Shown piece by piece: positions 44,059 to 53,817 of a stretch of 64,000 bases of DNA. Location: NCBI RefSeq assembly GCF_003987135.1, contig NZ_PIPJ01000002.1, positions 434,001 through 498,000 on the forward strand. Direction: 5' to 3'. Numbering within the stretch: position 1 is the stretch's first letter; the number at the start of each line of letters is the position of its first letter. Source of the stretch: Aliidiomarina iranensis. Lineage in GTDB: Bacteria; Pseudomonadota; Gammaproteobacteria; Enterobacterales; Alteromonadaceae. Below the pieces are notes generated by a model that did not search any database, was not told where the DNA came from, and saw only the letters and a program-made list of their open reading frames with translations. Made by a program: the position numbers and the translations under genes.

Positions 44059-45969
44059 TTACATAGCCGCTTGGGTTTCGCTGATGTAATTATTCACAAA
44101 CTGCTCCAACACATTCAACGGAACCGGGCCACTTGCCAACACTACATCGTGGAATTCACGAATATCAAAAGCATCACCTAATTCTTCTTTCGCCCGCTCA
44201 CGCAGTTCAAGAATTTTGATCATACCAATTTTGTATGCAGTGGCTTGGCTTGGCATCACAATGTGGCGCTCAACCATTTTTATCGCATCAGCTTCCGCGT
44301 TCGGCGTGTTAGTAACATAGAATTCAATGCCCTCTTCCCGCGTCCAGCGTTTATCATGAATACCGGTATCCACCACGAGGCGAACCGCACGCCACAATTC
44401 CATAGCTAAGCGGCCAAAATCTGAGTATGGGTCTTCATAAAAGCCAATTTCCTTCGGTAACAACTCAGTGTAGAGCCCCCAGCCCTCAGTGTAGGCTGTG
44501 TAACGGCCAAACTTTCGGAACGTAGGAATACCTTCCAGTTCCTGTGCGATGGCAATTTGCATATGGTGGCCTGGAATCCCCTCGTGATATGCCAAAGCCT
44601 CCATCTGGTAGGTTGGCATTGAGGCCATATCATATAAATTAGCGTAGTAAACGCCCGGGCGCGAACCATCCATTGAAGGCTGCTGATAAAACGCCTTACC
44701 TGCCGATTGCTCACGGAATGGTTCTACCGCCTTCACAATCATCTCGGCTTTCGGCTTCGTGATGAAAAGCTCATCTAAGCGCTCACGCATAGCATCGATA
44801 TAGGCTGTTGCCTCATCTAAATAACGCTGGCGGCCTTCATCAGTTGCTGGATAAATAAAATCTTCGTTATTACGCATATGCACGAAGAATTCTTGCAAGC
44901 TCCCTTCAAAGCCTACCTGCTCCATAATAACCCGCATTTCATCATGAATTCGCGCCACTTCACTAAGGCCAATTTCATGAATTTCATCGGCGGTTAATTC
45001 GGTTGTTGTAGTGCGCTGTAACGCATTATTGTAAAAGGCTTCACCATCTGGAAACTTCCAAGCACCATCTTTATCATCAGCAAGTTCAGCAATTTCAGCA
45101 ACTACACCAATTAAATTTTCATAAGCCGGCTGCACCGATTCCAGTAAGGCTTGCTCCGCCGCATTTAAAAGCGCCTGATGTTCAGTTTCAGAAATATCTA
45201 AACGGTCAATTTTACCACTGAAATCTTCCAGCAAAGTGCTCGGCTCGCCATCATCAAACGGCGCGCCAGAAATAATATTGCGGCTATCGCTAATCACATA
45301 AGGATAAACAAAACGGGGGGCAACAATGCCCTTCTCGGCCCGCAGGCGCAAATTCTCACCCAGCTGTGCAAATAATGCAGGCAAGCCGTTTAAACGCGCG
45401 ATATAAGCCTCGGCATCAACCACTTCATCAATGCTGTGCTGGTTTATCAACAGCGACGCTACACTTGAATGCATCCCAAACATTTGATTAACCGGATAGT
45501 TATAGTGCCGCCATTTAAAATCAGCGATGTCTTCTTCCAAATTCTGCTTCGCAAGCAACCAGCTTACATGCGTTTGTTCATCGAGCCTGCTCTCATCAAT
45601 GGCCAAAACACGCTCTAGTTGTTCTTGCTGCAAGGCCAAATCTTCTTGCGCCCGCGCTTCTGAAATATCATCCCATTTATCTTGATCTTCTTTAATGCCC
45701 AAATAAGCCTGATACATGGGGCTGCGCATTACGCTTTCTAAAAATATCTCTTCAAACAGCTGGTTCGCTTTCGCCGATTCTTCCGCTATTTCCGCCGCCG
45801 ATACTTGGGTATTCGAGCCATCAACCTGTGCCGATCGCGCTTGATTCTCTTGCGCCGCAGCTTGCTCATTCGAGGCGTTATCGGAACAACCCGTTGCTAA
45901 AACCGTTATCGATATCGCTACCGACATCGCCAGAACACTGGGTTTTAATGTGAACCTTGTTGTAAACAT
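44059..45969 (-). CDS. DUF885 zinc peptidase-like lipoprotein
   Basis: 636 residues from the ATG giving MFTTRFTLKPS (GGAG upstream). An N-terminal lipobox with VLATGC-SDN makes it a lipoprotein. DUF885 proteins are zincin-like; here YHEGIPGHHMQIA carries the HExxH-like metal site and LAYHEG precedes it. The region TEGWGLYTELLPKEIGFY is also typical. It is probably a peptidase in the cell envelope. No operon partner is visible. Confidence 0.88.
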   Translation of the reverse strand: MFTTRFTLKPSVLAMSVAISITVLATGCSDNASNEQAAAQENQARSAQVDGSNTQVSAAEIAEESAKANQLFEEIFLESVMRSPMYQAYLGIKEDQDKWDDISEARAQEDLALQQEQLERVLAIDESRLDEQTHVSWLLAKQNLEEDIADFKWRHYNYPVNQMFGMHSSVASLLINQHSIDEVVDAEAYIARLNGLPALFAQLGENLRLRAEKGIVAPRFVYPYVISDSRNIISGAPFDDGEPSTLLEDFSGKIDRLDISETEHQALLNAAEQALLESVQPAYENLIGVVAEIAELADDKDGAWKFPDGEAFYNNALQRTTTTELTADEIHEIGLSEVARIHDEMRVIMEQVGFEGSLQEFFVHMRNNEDFIYPATDEGRQRYLDEATAYIDAMRERLDELFITKPKAEMIVKAVEPFREQSAGKAFYQQPSMDGSRPGVYYANLYDMASMPTYQMEALAYHEGIPGHHMQIAIAQELEGIPTFRKFGRYTAYTEGWGLYTELLPKEIGFYEDPYSDFGRLAMELWRAVRLVVDTGIHDKRWTREEGIEFYVTNTPNAEADAIKMVERHIVMPSQATAYKIGMIKILELRERAKEELGDAFDIREFHDVVLASGPVPLNVLEQFVNNYISETQAAM

Positions 45970-46045
45970 TCTAATCTCCATTCGTTGTTGTTTTTCTTCG
46001 CTAGCGCGCTAATATGAAACCAGATTAGCACGGATTCAAAGCCCC

Positions 46046-46804
46046 TCAAACCGCGGTATAGCCGCCATCCACCAAATAATAACCACCCGTAATAAACGAG
46101 GCCTCTTGGGAAAGTAAAAAACACACCAAATAAGCTACTTCTTCCGGCCGCCCCAGGCGCCCAAGCGGGTGCTTCGCTACTAAACCAGCTCGCTGTTCAT
46201 CAGGCAAGGCACTCAGGAGCGGAGTATCAATATATGCGGGCCCCACACAGTTAATGCGTAAGCCCTCCGGCCCATATTCAGCGGCTGCGTTCTTTGTTAA
46301 CCCCACTAAACCATGTTTTGCCGTGGTATAGGCAGAATTCCCCAGTGCCGCAACACTGCCATGAATAGAGCCCATATTCACAATCGCACAATCATGAGCG
46401 CCAGTAGCCAGCATTGCTGGAATTTGATACCGCATACCGTAAAGCACACCATTTAAATTGATATCAATTACCCGCTGCCAATCTTCTAAATCAATTTCAC
46501 CCGTAGGCGCCTGCGCCCCACCAATACCAGCATTATTCACCGCGTAATGCAGCGCACCGAAAGTGGCGAGGGTGAATTCAACAATGGCTTTAGCCGTATC
46601 GGAATGAGCCGTATCTTGCTCATAAGATCGGGCTTCGCCGCCGCTTGCAATAATTTCATTCGCAACACGCTTGGCAGCTGCCTTATTGATATCAGCTACA
46701 ACAACCTTGCAGCCTCGCTCTGCCATTAGCTTTGCCGTTGCCTCGCCAATACCAGAACCTGCTCCAGTAACTATGCCAACTTTCTTTTCAAATGATGTTT
46801 GCAT
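46046..46804 (-). CDS. SDR-family oxidoreductase
   Basis: 252 residues from the ATG giving MQTSFEKKVG (GGAGAG site six bases before). Cofactor motif VTGAGSGIGEATA, NNAGIGG, catalytic Ser in MGSIHGSVAALGNS and YTTAKHG are complete. It is a classical SDR; the substrate is not readable. It stands alone and is divergent from the subtilase gene. Confidence 0.88.
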   Translation of the reverse strand: MQTSFEKKVGIVTGAGSGIGEATAKLMAERGCKVVVADINKAAAKRVANEIIASGGEARSYEQDTAHSDTAKAIVEFTLATFGALHYAVNNAGIGGAQAPTGEIDLEDWQRVIDINLNGVLYGMRYQIPAMLATGAHDCAIVNMGSIHGSVAALGNSAYTTAKHGLVGLTKNAAAEYGPEGLRINCVGPAYIDTPLLSALPDEQRAGLVAKHPLGRLGRPEEVAYLVCFLLSQEASFITGGYYLVDGGYTAV

Positions 46805-47250
46805 TGATATCTCTCCAGCATCTTTGTGGTTAGTTTGCTGTGCCTTGTTAGTAACAGCGGTAAGTGTATGGCTTCTTTTAAAGTGTACTCCCTTGCCATT
46901 AAATCTGCACAACTTACAACTTTGTAAAGCCGATTTAACATATTAGTAATTTGTTATGTAAAGCCTAACATAACCCATACAATTCGCTCATTCGCAAAAA
47001 AGTTGTTACGAAATGTTTCCAAACGCTATAAATCTTAAAAACACAATGCATAGGTATTTGTTTTTATTGAATTATTTTATCAAGCACTAACGTTGCAAAT
47101 TTGTGAAGAAAACACTACGAAAACAACCCATTTTGCATTATCATCGGGATGAGCGCTTTAATTGTTAAGGTATACAACTTTGCTTGTGATCGAACTTCTA
47201 ACATTAAAGCAGGCTTCCTAAAGCAAAAATCATAAGAGGAAAATCCTAGC
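46805..47250. other. 446-base divergent intergenic region
   Basis: No convincing gene. It contains a perfect dyad GTTATGT (46953-46959) and ACATAAC (46968-46974), then A/T-rich sequence likely to hold the promoters of the SDR gene and the subtilase. An AGAGGA sequence lies about 12 bases before the subtilase ATG. The dyad's regulator is unknown. Confidence 0.6.
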
Positions 47251-50200
47251 ATGAAGGAATCTAACCACTTACCGCGTCTAACCGTTGTTGCATCAATGGT
47301 TGCTGCCGCACTCACGTTGGGGGCTTCGGCAAACACCGCACCGCCACAAGAGGCCAGCACGCTCAACGTAGAATCGGAACAGCGCTATCGCGTTGAAAAA
47401 AACCGAGCTGTGCAAGTTGCACTCCCGAATTACTACATTGTTCAGCTTGAAGATCCTGCAGCTGTGCAATATGAAGGTGGCGTTAGCAATCTTCAGGGTA
47501 CCAGCCGTACGGCTACTAAGCGTGACCGCTTCGATGCAAACTCAACCGAAACCAAAAGTTACCAGCAATACCTTTTGAGCCGCCAGAGTGAATTCGCACA
47601 AGCGTTGCGCTCACGAGTGCCAGGTGCTGATATCGAAACCAACTACACCTTGTTAATGAACGGTGTTGCTGTTGCCCACCAAGGCGATGAATCAATTTTA
47701 GAGCAACTTCGCGCTTTACCAGGGGTTATTAATGTTTGGGAAGATGAAGTTTATCATCTGAATATGGATGCTTCGAACTCCATCATTAATGCTCCAGAAG
47801 TATGGGAAATGCTCGGTGGGCAAGATGATGCCGGTGCTGGCGTTCGTGTTGCGATACTCGATTCAGGTATCTTAAACGATCACCCAATGTTCCAAGCCAA
47901 TGGCCACACTCGCCCTGAAGGCTTGCCTGGCGATGATTACTGCGCAACCGTTGATGCAAACTTCTGTAACGATAAAATCGTTTCAGCGCGTGTTTATGAG
48001 CCGCGTATCGAAATTTCAGAAACTGAAATCACAGATTCACCATACGATGTAAACGGCCACGGTTCACACGTTGCCGGTACTGCCGTAGGTAATTTAGTGA
48101 GCACCACCTTTAACAACGCCGAGCTATCGTTCTCAGGTGTTGCACCGGGTGCCAGCTTATATGTCTACAAATCCTTTTACTTAACGCCAGAAGGCAATGG
48201 TAGTGCAAATACGGTTTCAATTTTAGAAGCGCTGGAAGATATCCTGCGTGATGATGTTGATGTTATCAACAACTCATGGGGTGGCGGTGCTGGCGAACCA
48301 ACAGCAAGCCCATATTTTACCGTATGGCAAAACGTTGAAGCAGCAGGCATTATCAATGTAACGTCTGCGGGTAACTCAGGCCCTGGCCCTGTAACCGTAG
48401 GTTGTCCAGGTTGTATCGAAGAAGGCCTAACCGTTGCTTCAACTGAAACTGGCCGTACTTTTGCAAACACCATAGAGGGCCCTGGCTTAGATGGCGCCGT
48501 TGCGCTACCTGGTTCAGAAACAAATATTACTGAAGCCATCGCTGGCCCACTTATGCCAGCTATGGAAATTGATGCAGAAAACGCGTTAGCGTGTGCACCA
48601 TTCCCTGAAGGCTCGTTCGCTGGCCACATTGCTGTTGTATCTCGCGGTGATTGTGCTTTCGGTGATAAAGCAACAAACTTTGAGAATGCTGGCGCTATTG
48701 CCATGATTCTTTATAACAATGCTGCTGGCACAATTTCAATGAATATGCCTGATACAACATTACCAAGCGTATCCATTACGCAAGCCGATGGTAATGCATT
48801 GTTAGAAGCTTGGGTTGAGGGTGATACTGCAACTATCAATCCAACGCAGGCCGTAATTAACCCTGAGCGTGTTGATGTTATGTCATCGTTCAGTTCACGT
48901 GGCCCTAACTTCGATGCGAGCTACATGAAGCCCGATATCGCCGCACCTGGTACTGCAATTCTATCTGCATACCCAGTAAACGGTGAGTGGAGCTACAGCA
49001 CATTGAGTGGTACCTCAATGGCTGGCCCACATGTTGCCGGTGCAGCTGCATTGTTAACACAAATGCGCCCAGAGTTATCGCAAGTGCAAGTTAAATCAAT
49101 GCTCATGACATCTTCTAATCCAAATGTATTGAAAGAAGATGCCGTAACCGTTGCTGATGGCTTTGATATGGGTGCAGGCCGCTTAGATGTTGCTGCTGCA
49201 TTTAACACAGCCGTAACCTTTGATCGTCCTTCCTTCTCTGCACCTCGTTGCTTCGGTGAATGTACATTCACTCGCACGGCAACTAGCGTTGTAGGCGAAG
49301 ATACAGAATGGACAGCAAGCGTAACCTTCCAAGATAGCAGCGTTGTAGGTTCATTGAGCTTCGATACACTTGCCCTTGAAGGTGGTGCTGAAGCTGAATT
49401 TACCTTAAACGTAGATACTCGCTTTGCACCTACAGGTTGGCAGCACGGCCGTATCACGTTCACGGATACCTCAGGTATGTACGCTGATATGGTAATGCCT
49501 ATCGCAGTACAAGCTACCCGTTCTGACGATGAGCAAGTGCTTAGTTCAGGTGGCGATACTTCTGAAGTAACCAGTACCGATGGTGCAACATTATCTACTC
49601 GTGTAAACGATTTAGATTTTGAAGGCCCAGTATCGATTGCTATTAATCAGCCTGAAGGGCTTACAGTAGATTCTGAATCAGTAGTGGTAGATGCTTACCG
49701 CGCTGAAGGCGAAATCTCTGTAACCGAAGGTGGCGACATGCTGTGGGTTGGTAACTTCGACAGTATCCGCGCGGAAGCATCACTTGTTGAAGCCGCCACC
49801 TTCCCAGGTGCTGGTTTGAACTTACGCGATGCTGGCGCTGGTGTTACCTTGGGTTGTTTAGCAACTTCGTGTGATGAAACGCGAGTTGGCCTAACCCTTG
49901 GTGCTGTTGAAACCGGTTATGGCTTTATCTTCAACGGTGTTGGTTACACATCGTTAGGTATTTCTGATAACGGCTTTGTAAGTGCCGGTACACAAAACCA
50001 TGCTGGTGCGTTTGCTAACCAAAATCTTCCTGATACGGAAGCGCCTAACAATATCCTAGCGCCGTTCTGGACTGACCTAGATGCAGGTGGTGCAGCGGGT
50101 GGTGATATTCGTTTTGGTGCCTTTGATTTTGGTGAACCAGGTCGTTGGGTGGTTGTCGAGTGGAACGATGTTGTTGAATGGAAACCTGAATACACCGGTG

Positions 50201-51186
50201 ATGAAGAGCGTTATAGCTTCTCTATCTGGATTCAAGCAGGTGTTGAAAACAACATGTTTATCCAGTACTTCGATACGGGTGCAACACTTCCTGCCAACTT
50301 AACGGTTGGTTTTGAAAACGTTGCCGGTGATTTAGGTACTTCGTACTACTACAATGGCGAAGGCACTGCGCCTATGGTGGGCACATTGCTAACACCAAGC
50401 GTGGTTGCAGCGGATAACGGTAGTGTTGAAATCAACTACACCGCAGGTGTTGAAACCTTCGGTACTGCCGAAAGCGCCGATGCAGATGTAATGCAAGAAG
50501 GTTCTGTAGAAATCAGCTTAACTGATTTCACTGAGCAACTTGGAGGCCTTGTAAACGTAACCGTAACGAATGGCGAAAATAGCCTAGAAGCTATTAACCC
50601 GCTAATTCTTATGGGCGATGGCAACTACACTGTTGAAGTGGTTACCGAGCCAGCTAACGGCACAGTAACTACGGAAGATGGCAGCGTTATAGCTACCTAT
50701 GCACCGGAAACTGGTTTCTGGGGTTCAGATAGCTTTGAGTTCCGCATCGTTGATGGTAATGGCGCAGTAACGAACACAGCTACCGTTTCGGTTGAAGTTG
50801 AAAAACTCAACGAAGCGCCAGTAGCCGTTGCACAAGGCCCATCGCTAGCAGTTAGCGCCGGCGAAACTGTTACCTTAAATGGTAGCCGTTCAACCGACGT
50901 AGACGGTGACACCCTAACTTACCGTTGGACGCAAACTTCTGGTCCTGCTGTGAGCTTAAGCAACGCAAGTTCAGCCACTGCAACATTTACCGTACCTGAG
51001 TTCGATAATGATGCAACGCTAGGCTTCCGTTTAAGCGTATCAGATGGTGAGTTCACCGATACTGCGCTAGTAAACGTTGAAGTGAACAAGCACAGCGATA
51101 AGAAATGGTTTGAAGGTAACTTCGGTGCCCTTCTACTGTTGCTTGGCTTGCCACTAGTATGGATTCGTCGTCGTAAGCAGGTTTAA
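47251..51186 (+). CDS. Large secreted subtilisin-like serine protease (S8)
   Basis: 1311 residues. Signal peptide (cut near ASA-NT, residue 28), I9-type propeptide (about 55-170), then the S8 catalytic domain: Asp in VAILDSGIL (near 204), His in VNGHGSHVAGTA (near 270), Asn in INNSWGGGA, Ser in LSGTSMAGPHVAGAAAL (near 588). A PA insert lies at about 440-530 (ISVVSRGDCAFGDKA-like). After it come beta-rich modules and a cadherin/PKD-like module (NEAPVAVAQGPSLAV, DGDTLTYRWTQTSG). The end is a hydrophobic stretch with RRRK, a likely surface-anchor or sorting tail. Confidence 0.93.
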   Translation: MKESNHLPRLTVVASMVAAALTLGASANTAPPQEASTLNVESEQRYRVEKNRAVQVALPNYYIVQLEDPAAVQYEGGVSNLQGTSRTATKRDRFDANSTETKSYQQYLLSRQSEFAQALRSRVPGADIETNYTLLMNGVAVAHQGDESILEQLRALPGVINVWEDEVYHLNMDASNSIINAPEVWEMLGGQDDAGAGVRVAILDSGILNDHPMFQANGHTRPEGLPGDDYCATVDANFCNDKIVSARVYEPRIEISETEITDSPYDVNGHGSHVAGTAVGNLVSTTFNNAELSFSGVAPGASLYVYKSFYLTPEGNGSANTVSILEALEDILRDDVDVINNSWGGGAGEPTASPYFTVWQNVEAAGIINVTSAGNSGPGPVTVGCPGCIEEGLTVASTETGRTFANTIEGPGLDGAVALPGSETNITEAIAGPLMPAMEIDAENALACAPFPEGSFAGHIAVVSRGDCAFGDKATNFENAGAIAMILYNNAAGTISMNMPDTTLPSVSITQADGNALLEAWVEGDTATINPTQAVINPERVDVMSSFSSRGPNFDASYMKPDIAAPGTAILSAYPVNGEWSYSTLSGTSMAGPHVAGAAALLTQMRPELSQVQVKSMLMTSSNPNVLKEDAVTVADGFDMGAGRLDVAAAFNTAVTFDRPSFSAPRCFGECTFTRTATSVVGEDTEWTASVTFQDSSVVGSLSFDTLALEGGAEAEFTLNVDTRFAPTGWQHGRITFTDTSGMYADMVMPIAVQATRSDDEQVLSSGGDTSEVTSTDGATLSTRVNDLDFEGPVSIAINQPEGLTVDSESVVVDAYRAEGEISVTEGGDMLWVGNFDSIRAEASLVEAATFPGAGLNLRDAGAGVTLGCLATSCDETRVGLTLGAVETGYGFIFNGVGYTSLGISDNGFVSAGTQNHAGAFANQNLPDTEAPNNILAPFWTDLDAGGAAGGDIRFGAFDFGEPGRWVVVEWNDVVEWKPEYTGDEERYSFSIWIQAGVENNMFIQYFDTGATLPANLTVGFENVAGDLGTSYYYNGEGTAPMVGTLLTPSVVAADNGSVEINYTAGVETFGTAESADADVMQEGSVEISLTDFTEQLGGLVNVTVTNGENSLEAINPLILMGDGNYTVEVVTEPANGTVTTEDGSVIATYAPETGFWGSDSFEFRIVDGNGAVTNTATVSVEVEKLNEAPVAVAQGPSLAVSAGETVTLNGSRSTDVDGDTLTYRWTQTSGPAVSLSNASSATATFTVPEFDNDATLGFRLSVSDGEFTDTALVNVEVNKHSDKKWFEGNFGALLLLLGLPLVWIRRRKQV

Positions 51187-51216
51187 TTACCTAAAACGGC
51201 ACGAAACATAAAAACC

Positions 51217-51240
51217 AAAGGGGCCTTCGGGCCCCTTTTT
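51217..51240 (+). terminator. Rho-independent terminator of the subtilase
   Basis: AAGGGGCC-TTCG-GGCCCCTT is a perfect eight-base stem with a UUCG tetraloop, ending in five T residues. It starts about 30 bases after the stop codon. Confidence 0.95.
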
Positions 51241-51336
51241 AATAAATAAATTTTAATCATCGTAATCTTCAGTTAATCTCTTTTGCATCACTGAAAATTG
51301 AAATTGCACTACCCTGAAAATCAAAGGAACAGCCAC

Positions 51337-51855
51337 ATGCGCCAGAATAAATTTTTGCCATTAACAGCTACCTTCGCGGCACTCTCTTTCTCTCTCTTTA
51401 TTGCCGGCTGCAGCCCGAATGCCAATCACGATAATGAAGATGCGCTTGCAAATAATGAATTAAGCGAAGAAAACGTAGAATCGATCACGCAAGAAAGCGT
51501 TGACCGAGAGAATTTTGATAGAGAAAGCATTCGCACTGATTTTTCTCTCGAAGAAATGCAAGAGCTCCGCCGCGAAATACTCGCCGCTATCGGCACCCCA
51601 CTCGCCGGTAACCCAGCCTCATGCCGCGTGTTACCATTCGGCGCCAAACCCTGTGGCGGCCCCGCGCGCTACGTAGTTTATTCTTCCGAACAAACCAACC
51701 CCAGCACTATCGAGCCACTTGTAGAGCGCTTCAACGCATGGTCTGAAATATACAACGAACGCGAAGGCCTCACCTCCGATTGCGCCGTTACCCCGCAAAT
51801 CACCACCACCGTAATAAGCGGCATTTGCGTACCAATTGAACAAGCTGACCGCTAG
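51337..51855 (+). CDS. Small lipoprotein, unknown function
   Basis: 172 residues from ATG 51337, nine bases after AAAGGA. The signal sequence ends in a lipobox (LFIAGC-SPN, Cys near residue 24). The next 55 residues are acidic and low-complexity; the C-terminal part has four cysteines (ASCRVLPFGAKPCGGP, SDCAVTP, GICVPIE) that could form disulfides. Not recognised as a named family. Confidence 0.75.
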   Translation: MRQNKFLPLTATFAALSFSLFIAGCSPNANHDNEDALANNELSEENVESITQESVDRENFDRESIRTDFSLEEMQELRREILAAIGTPLAGNPASCRVLPFGAKPCGGPARYVVYSSEQTNPSTIEPLVERFNAWSEIYNEREGLTSDCAVTPQITTTVISGICVPIEQADR

Positions 51856-52037
51856 GGAAACAACCGGTAATACACCTGCGTAGATTCCCAGCTCATACCG
51901 CCAATAAGGCCAATGGTTTTCATTTTGGTGTGGCTCCTGCTCTGCAGAAATGATGTTTAGAAACTATATATCAAAGCGAGTTACGCTCCAATTCGCATTT
52001 TAAATTTTGCCTCTTGAATCAAATGAAAGCACACTGC

Positions 52038-52060
52038 ATAATGTTATATTATAACGTAAC
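52038..52060 (+). promoter_or_regulatory. Zur box upstream of the DUF1826 gene
   Basis: TGTTATA-T-TATAACG (52042-52056) is a 7-1-7 dyad with one mismatch. The 23-base site agrees at 19 positions with the gammaproteobacterial Zur pattern GTAATGTTATAATATAACATTAC. It ends 14 bases before the ATG, where a zinc-loaded Zur repressor would block expression. Confidence 0.85.
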
Positions 52061-52074
52061 AATATGGAGCTATT

Positions 52075-52707
52075 ATGCTCGCACAAGATACTCAAATCCA
52101 ATCTTTAAAAAGTAGCGTTCATGTTGCCAAAGGCGCAAATGCTATGGAGTTGTCCAGCATCTTCAAGAGCCATATTAATTTAGCCATTTGGCAACGTGAA
52201 ATTAATGATCGCGCTTACCAGTATGCGCAGTTTTTACAACACTCAACTTGGCCGCAGCAGCGAGTTTTACTGAATATTAATGAGGTAACCGAGCATTTTC
52301 TAAATGTACTCCCTGAAGCTCCTGGGCGCGCCAGCATAGTTGCCGATATTGCGCTGCTTGCCGATATGTACGGGTGCCTTTTTGATATTTCCCAGGTAGG
52401 TATTCGCTTTGCCCGCTTAACCTCGGCCATGTGCCCCAAGTTTCATACCGATAAGCTAGGTTGTAGATTAATTACCACCTACGCAGGCGTTGGTAGCGAA
52501 TGGCTTAAAAATGAACACGTATGGCGCTCAGATACGGGAAAAGTAATGCATCAAGCGGACGCCCCAGTTCAGCAATTAAACTCTGTTGAAGTTGGTATCT
52601 TAAAAGGTGATGGCTGGGCCGATAACGAACACGGCGGAATAGTTCATCGCTCACCGCAAGTAGCTGAGAATGATGCCCGTGTGGTACTTACGATTGATGG
52701 TTTTTGA
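52075..52707 (+). CDS. DUF1826 domain protein (zinc-starvation gene)
   Basis: 210 residues without signal peptide. NINEVTEHFLNVLPEA and IALLADMYGCLFDISQVG are followed by MCPKFHTDKLGCRLITTYAG, with the His/Asp/Cys set that is typical of DUF1826, then GVGSEWL and the C-terminal GGIVHRSPQVA. The family is often found in Zur regulons, in agreement with the box upstream. Its biochemical role is unknown; the conserved His/Cys residues suggest metal handling. GGAG lies five bases before the ATG. Confidence 0.88.
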   Translation: MLAQDTQIQSLKSSVHVAKGANAMELSSIFKSHINLAIWQREINDRAYQYAQFLQHSTWPQQRVLLNINEVTEHFLNVLPEAPGRASIVADIALLADMYGCLFDISQVGIRFARLTSAMCPKFHTDKLGCRLITTYAGVGSEWLKNEHVWRSDTGKVMHQADAPVQQLNSVEVGILKGDGWADNEHGGIVHRSPQVAENDARVVLTIDGF

Positions 52708-52799
52708 ACTGCAGATTTGAAGTCTCCGAAGAACAGCAAATTGCTTGGTTAGAATTTTTAGATGGCGCAGGCGTTAATCCCCAGACTTTTCTTCTTTGA
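52698..52799 (+). pseudogene. Possible remnant of a small gene after DUF1826
   Basis: A short frame ends with VSEEQQIAWLEFLDGAG and then NPQTFLL before a TGA at 52797. It has no good start (a TTG at 52704 is the only candidate) and overlaps the DUF1826 end in another frame. It marks the left edge of the accessory region and may be the tail of a gene lost by rearrangement. Confidence 0.3.
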
Positions 52800-52902
52800 G
52801 CGCTTGGAATTGAGTTATAGGTAACATAACGCGTGGCAATCTCAAACGGTCACAATGATTAGTCAAAAGCTCGCGCCAATAGGGCCAAACATGAATGCCG
52901 AA

Positions 52903-53817
52903 TTAAACGTCGAATAGTGAAACCATTGATTCAAAGCTTGCCATGGCACGTTCAAAAGTAATCATCTTTTCATCGTCAGCATAAGACATCGCATCGACGA
53001 ATTGTTGATATTCAGTTTCATAAAGTTCATCTCTCTTTAGCTGTTCTAACGCAGACTTCAGAGATGGATAGAATTCTGCATTCGTATCTCGCTTGCCGCT
53101 TTGTTGATCGATGTTGAACGAGGTTATAGCGGTTTCGATAAACAAGGCATGTTCTTCTTCTAATAAAGGAGTTAAAGCACACAAATCGTGCAAATGCCGA
53201 ACCATGGCACGATCATCCTGCTTGTGGTCGCGATCTCGTTTTAATATTCGCCATGTCAACGCACTAAACTTATCAGCACCGGTTTCAATTGGAGATAGAC
53301 ACAATATGTTAGTTTCCGGTGCGGCACCTGTAAACGTAGCAACCATAGACTGAATCGGCATTCGTTGAGGCTGAAGTTGTGGTTGAGTGAAACTGAATTC
53401 AATTTCTAAATCGCGGCGTAATGAGGCGTGACCGCCGCACTGCTTTGGGTAGCTCAAGGGAAACTTGATATAGTTACTAGCTGGTTTTACCTTTGTCTCG
53501 TCTAACTCAATGTGGTCGATGGTTTGAATACATTCGAGTACGCTTGAACGATAAGCGCTACGTGCTTTCTTATTTTGATGACCTGAACTCAGGGTTCGGT
53601 AACGACAACGGAAATCTAAATCTTCTGAGAAGCGTTGAATTAAACCGTATCCTTTCGAAAGACTAGTGCCCCCAGCAAATATGGTTTCAATCGAATCACT
53701 TTGGTGTTCAGCAACCACTTTTAAAACTTGTACTGAATACCAATCCTTTTCAACGAAAGCAGGATCAATCGCCAACTCAGCTGCGATTTCATCAATAATT
53801 TCCGGCTTAAGATACAT
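52903..53817 (-). CDS. abiEii: AbiEii-type nucleotidyltransferase toxin
   Basis: 304 residues. The polymerase-beta-like active site is GGTSLSKGYGL with RFSEDLDFR (residues 48-71), the AbiEii/AbiGii motif. Members of this group act as toxins or abortive-infection effectors by transferring nucleotides, e.g. to tRNA ends. KEDxxSRY-type downstream motifs cannot be placed with certainty. It overlaps the antitoxin gene by 11 bases and is translated from the same message. Confidence 0.9.
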   Translation of the reverse strand: MYLKPEIIDEIAAELAIDPAFVEKDWYSVQVLKVVAEHQSDSIETIFAGGTSLSKGYGLIQRFSEDLDFRCRYRTLSSGHQNKKARSAYRSSVLECIQTIDHIELDETKVKPASNYIKFPLSYPKQCGGHASLRRDLEIEFSFTQPQLQPQRMPIQSMVATFTGAAPETNILCLSPIETGADKFSALTWRILKRDRDHKQDDRAMVRHLHDLCALTPLLEEEHALFIETAITSFNIDQQSGKRDTNAEFYPSLKSALEQLKRDELYETEYQQFVDAMSYADDEKMITFERAMASFESMVSLFDV

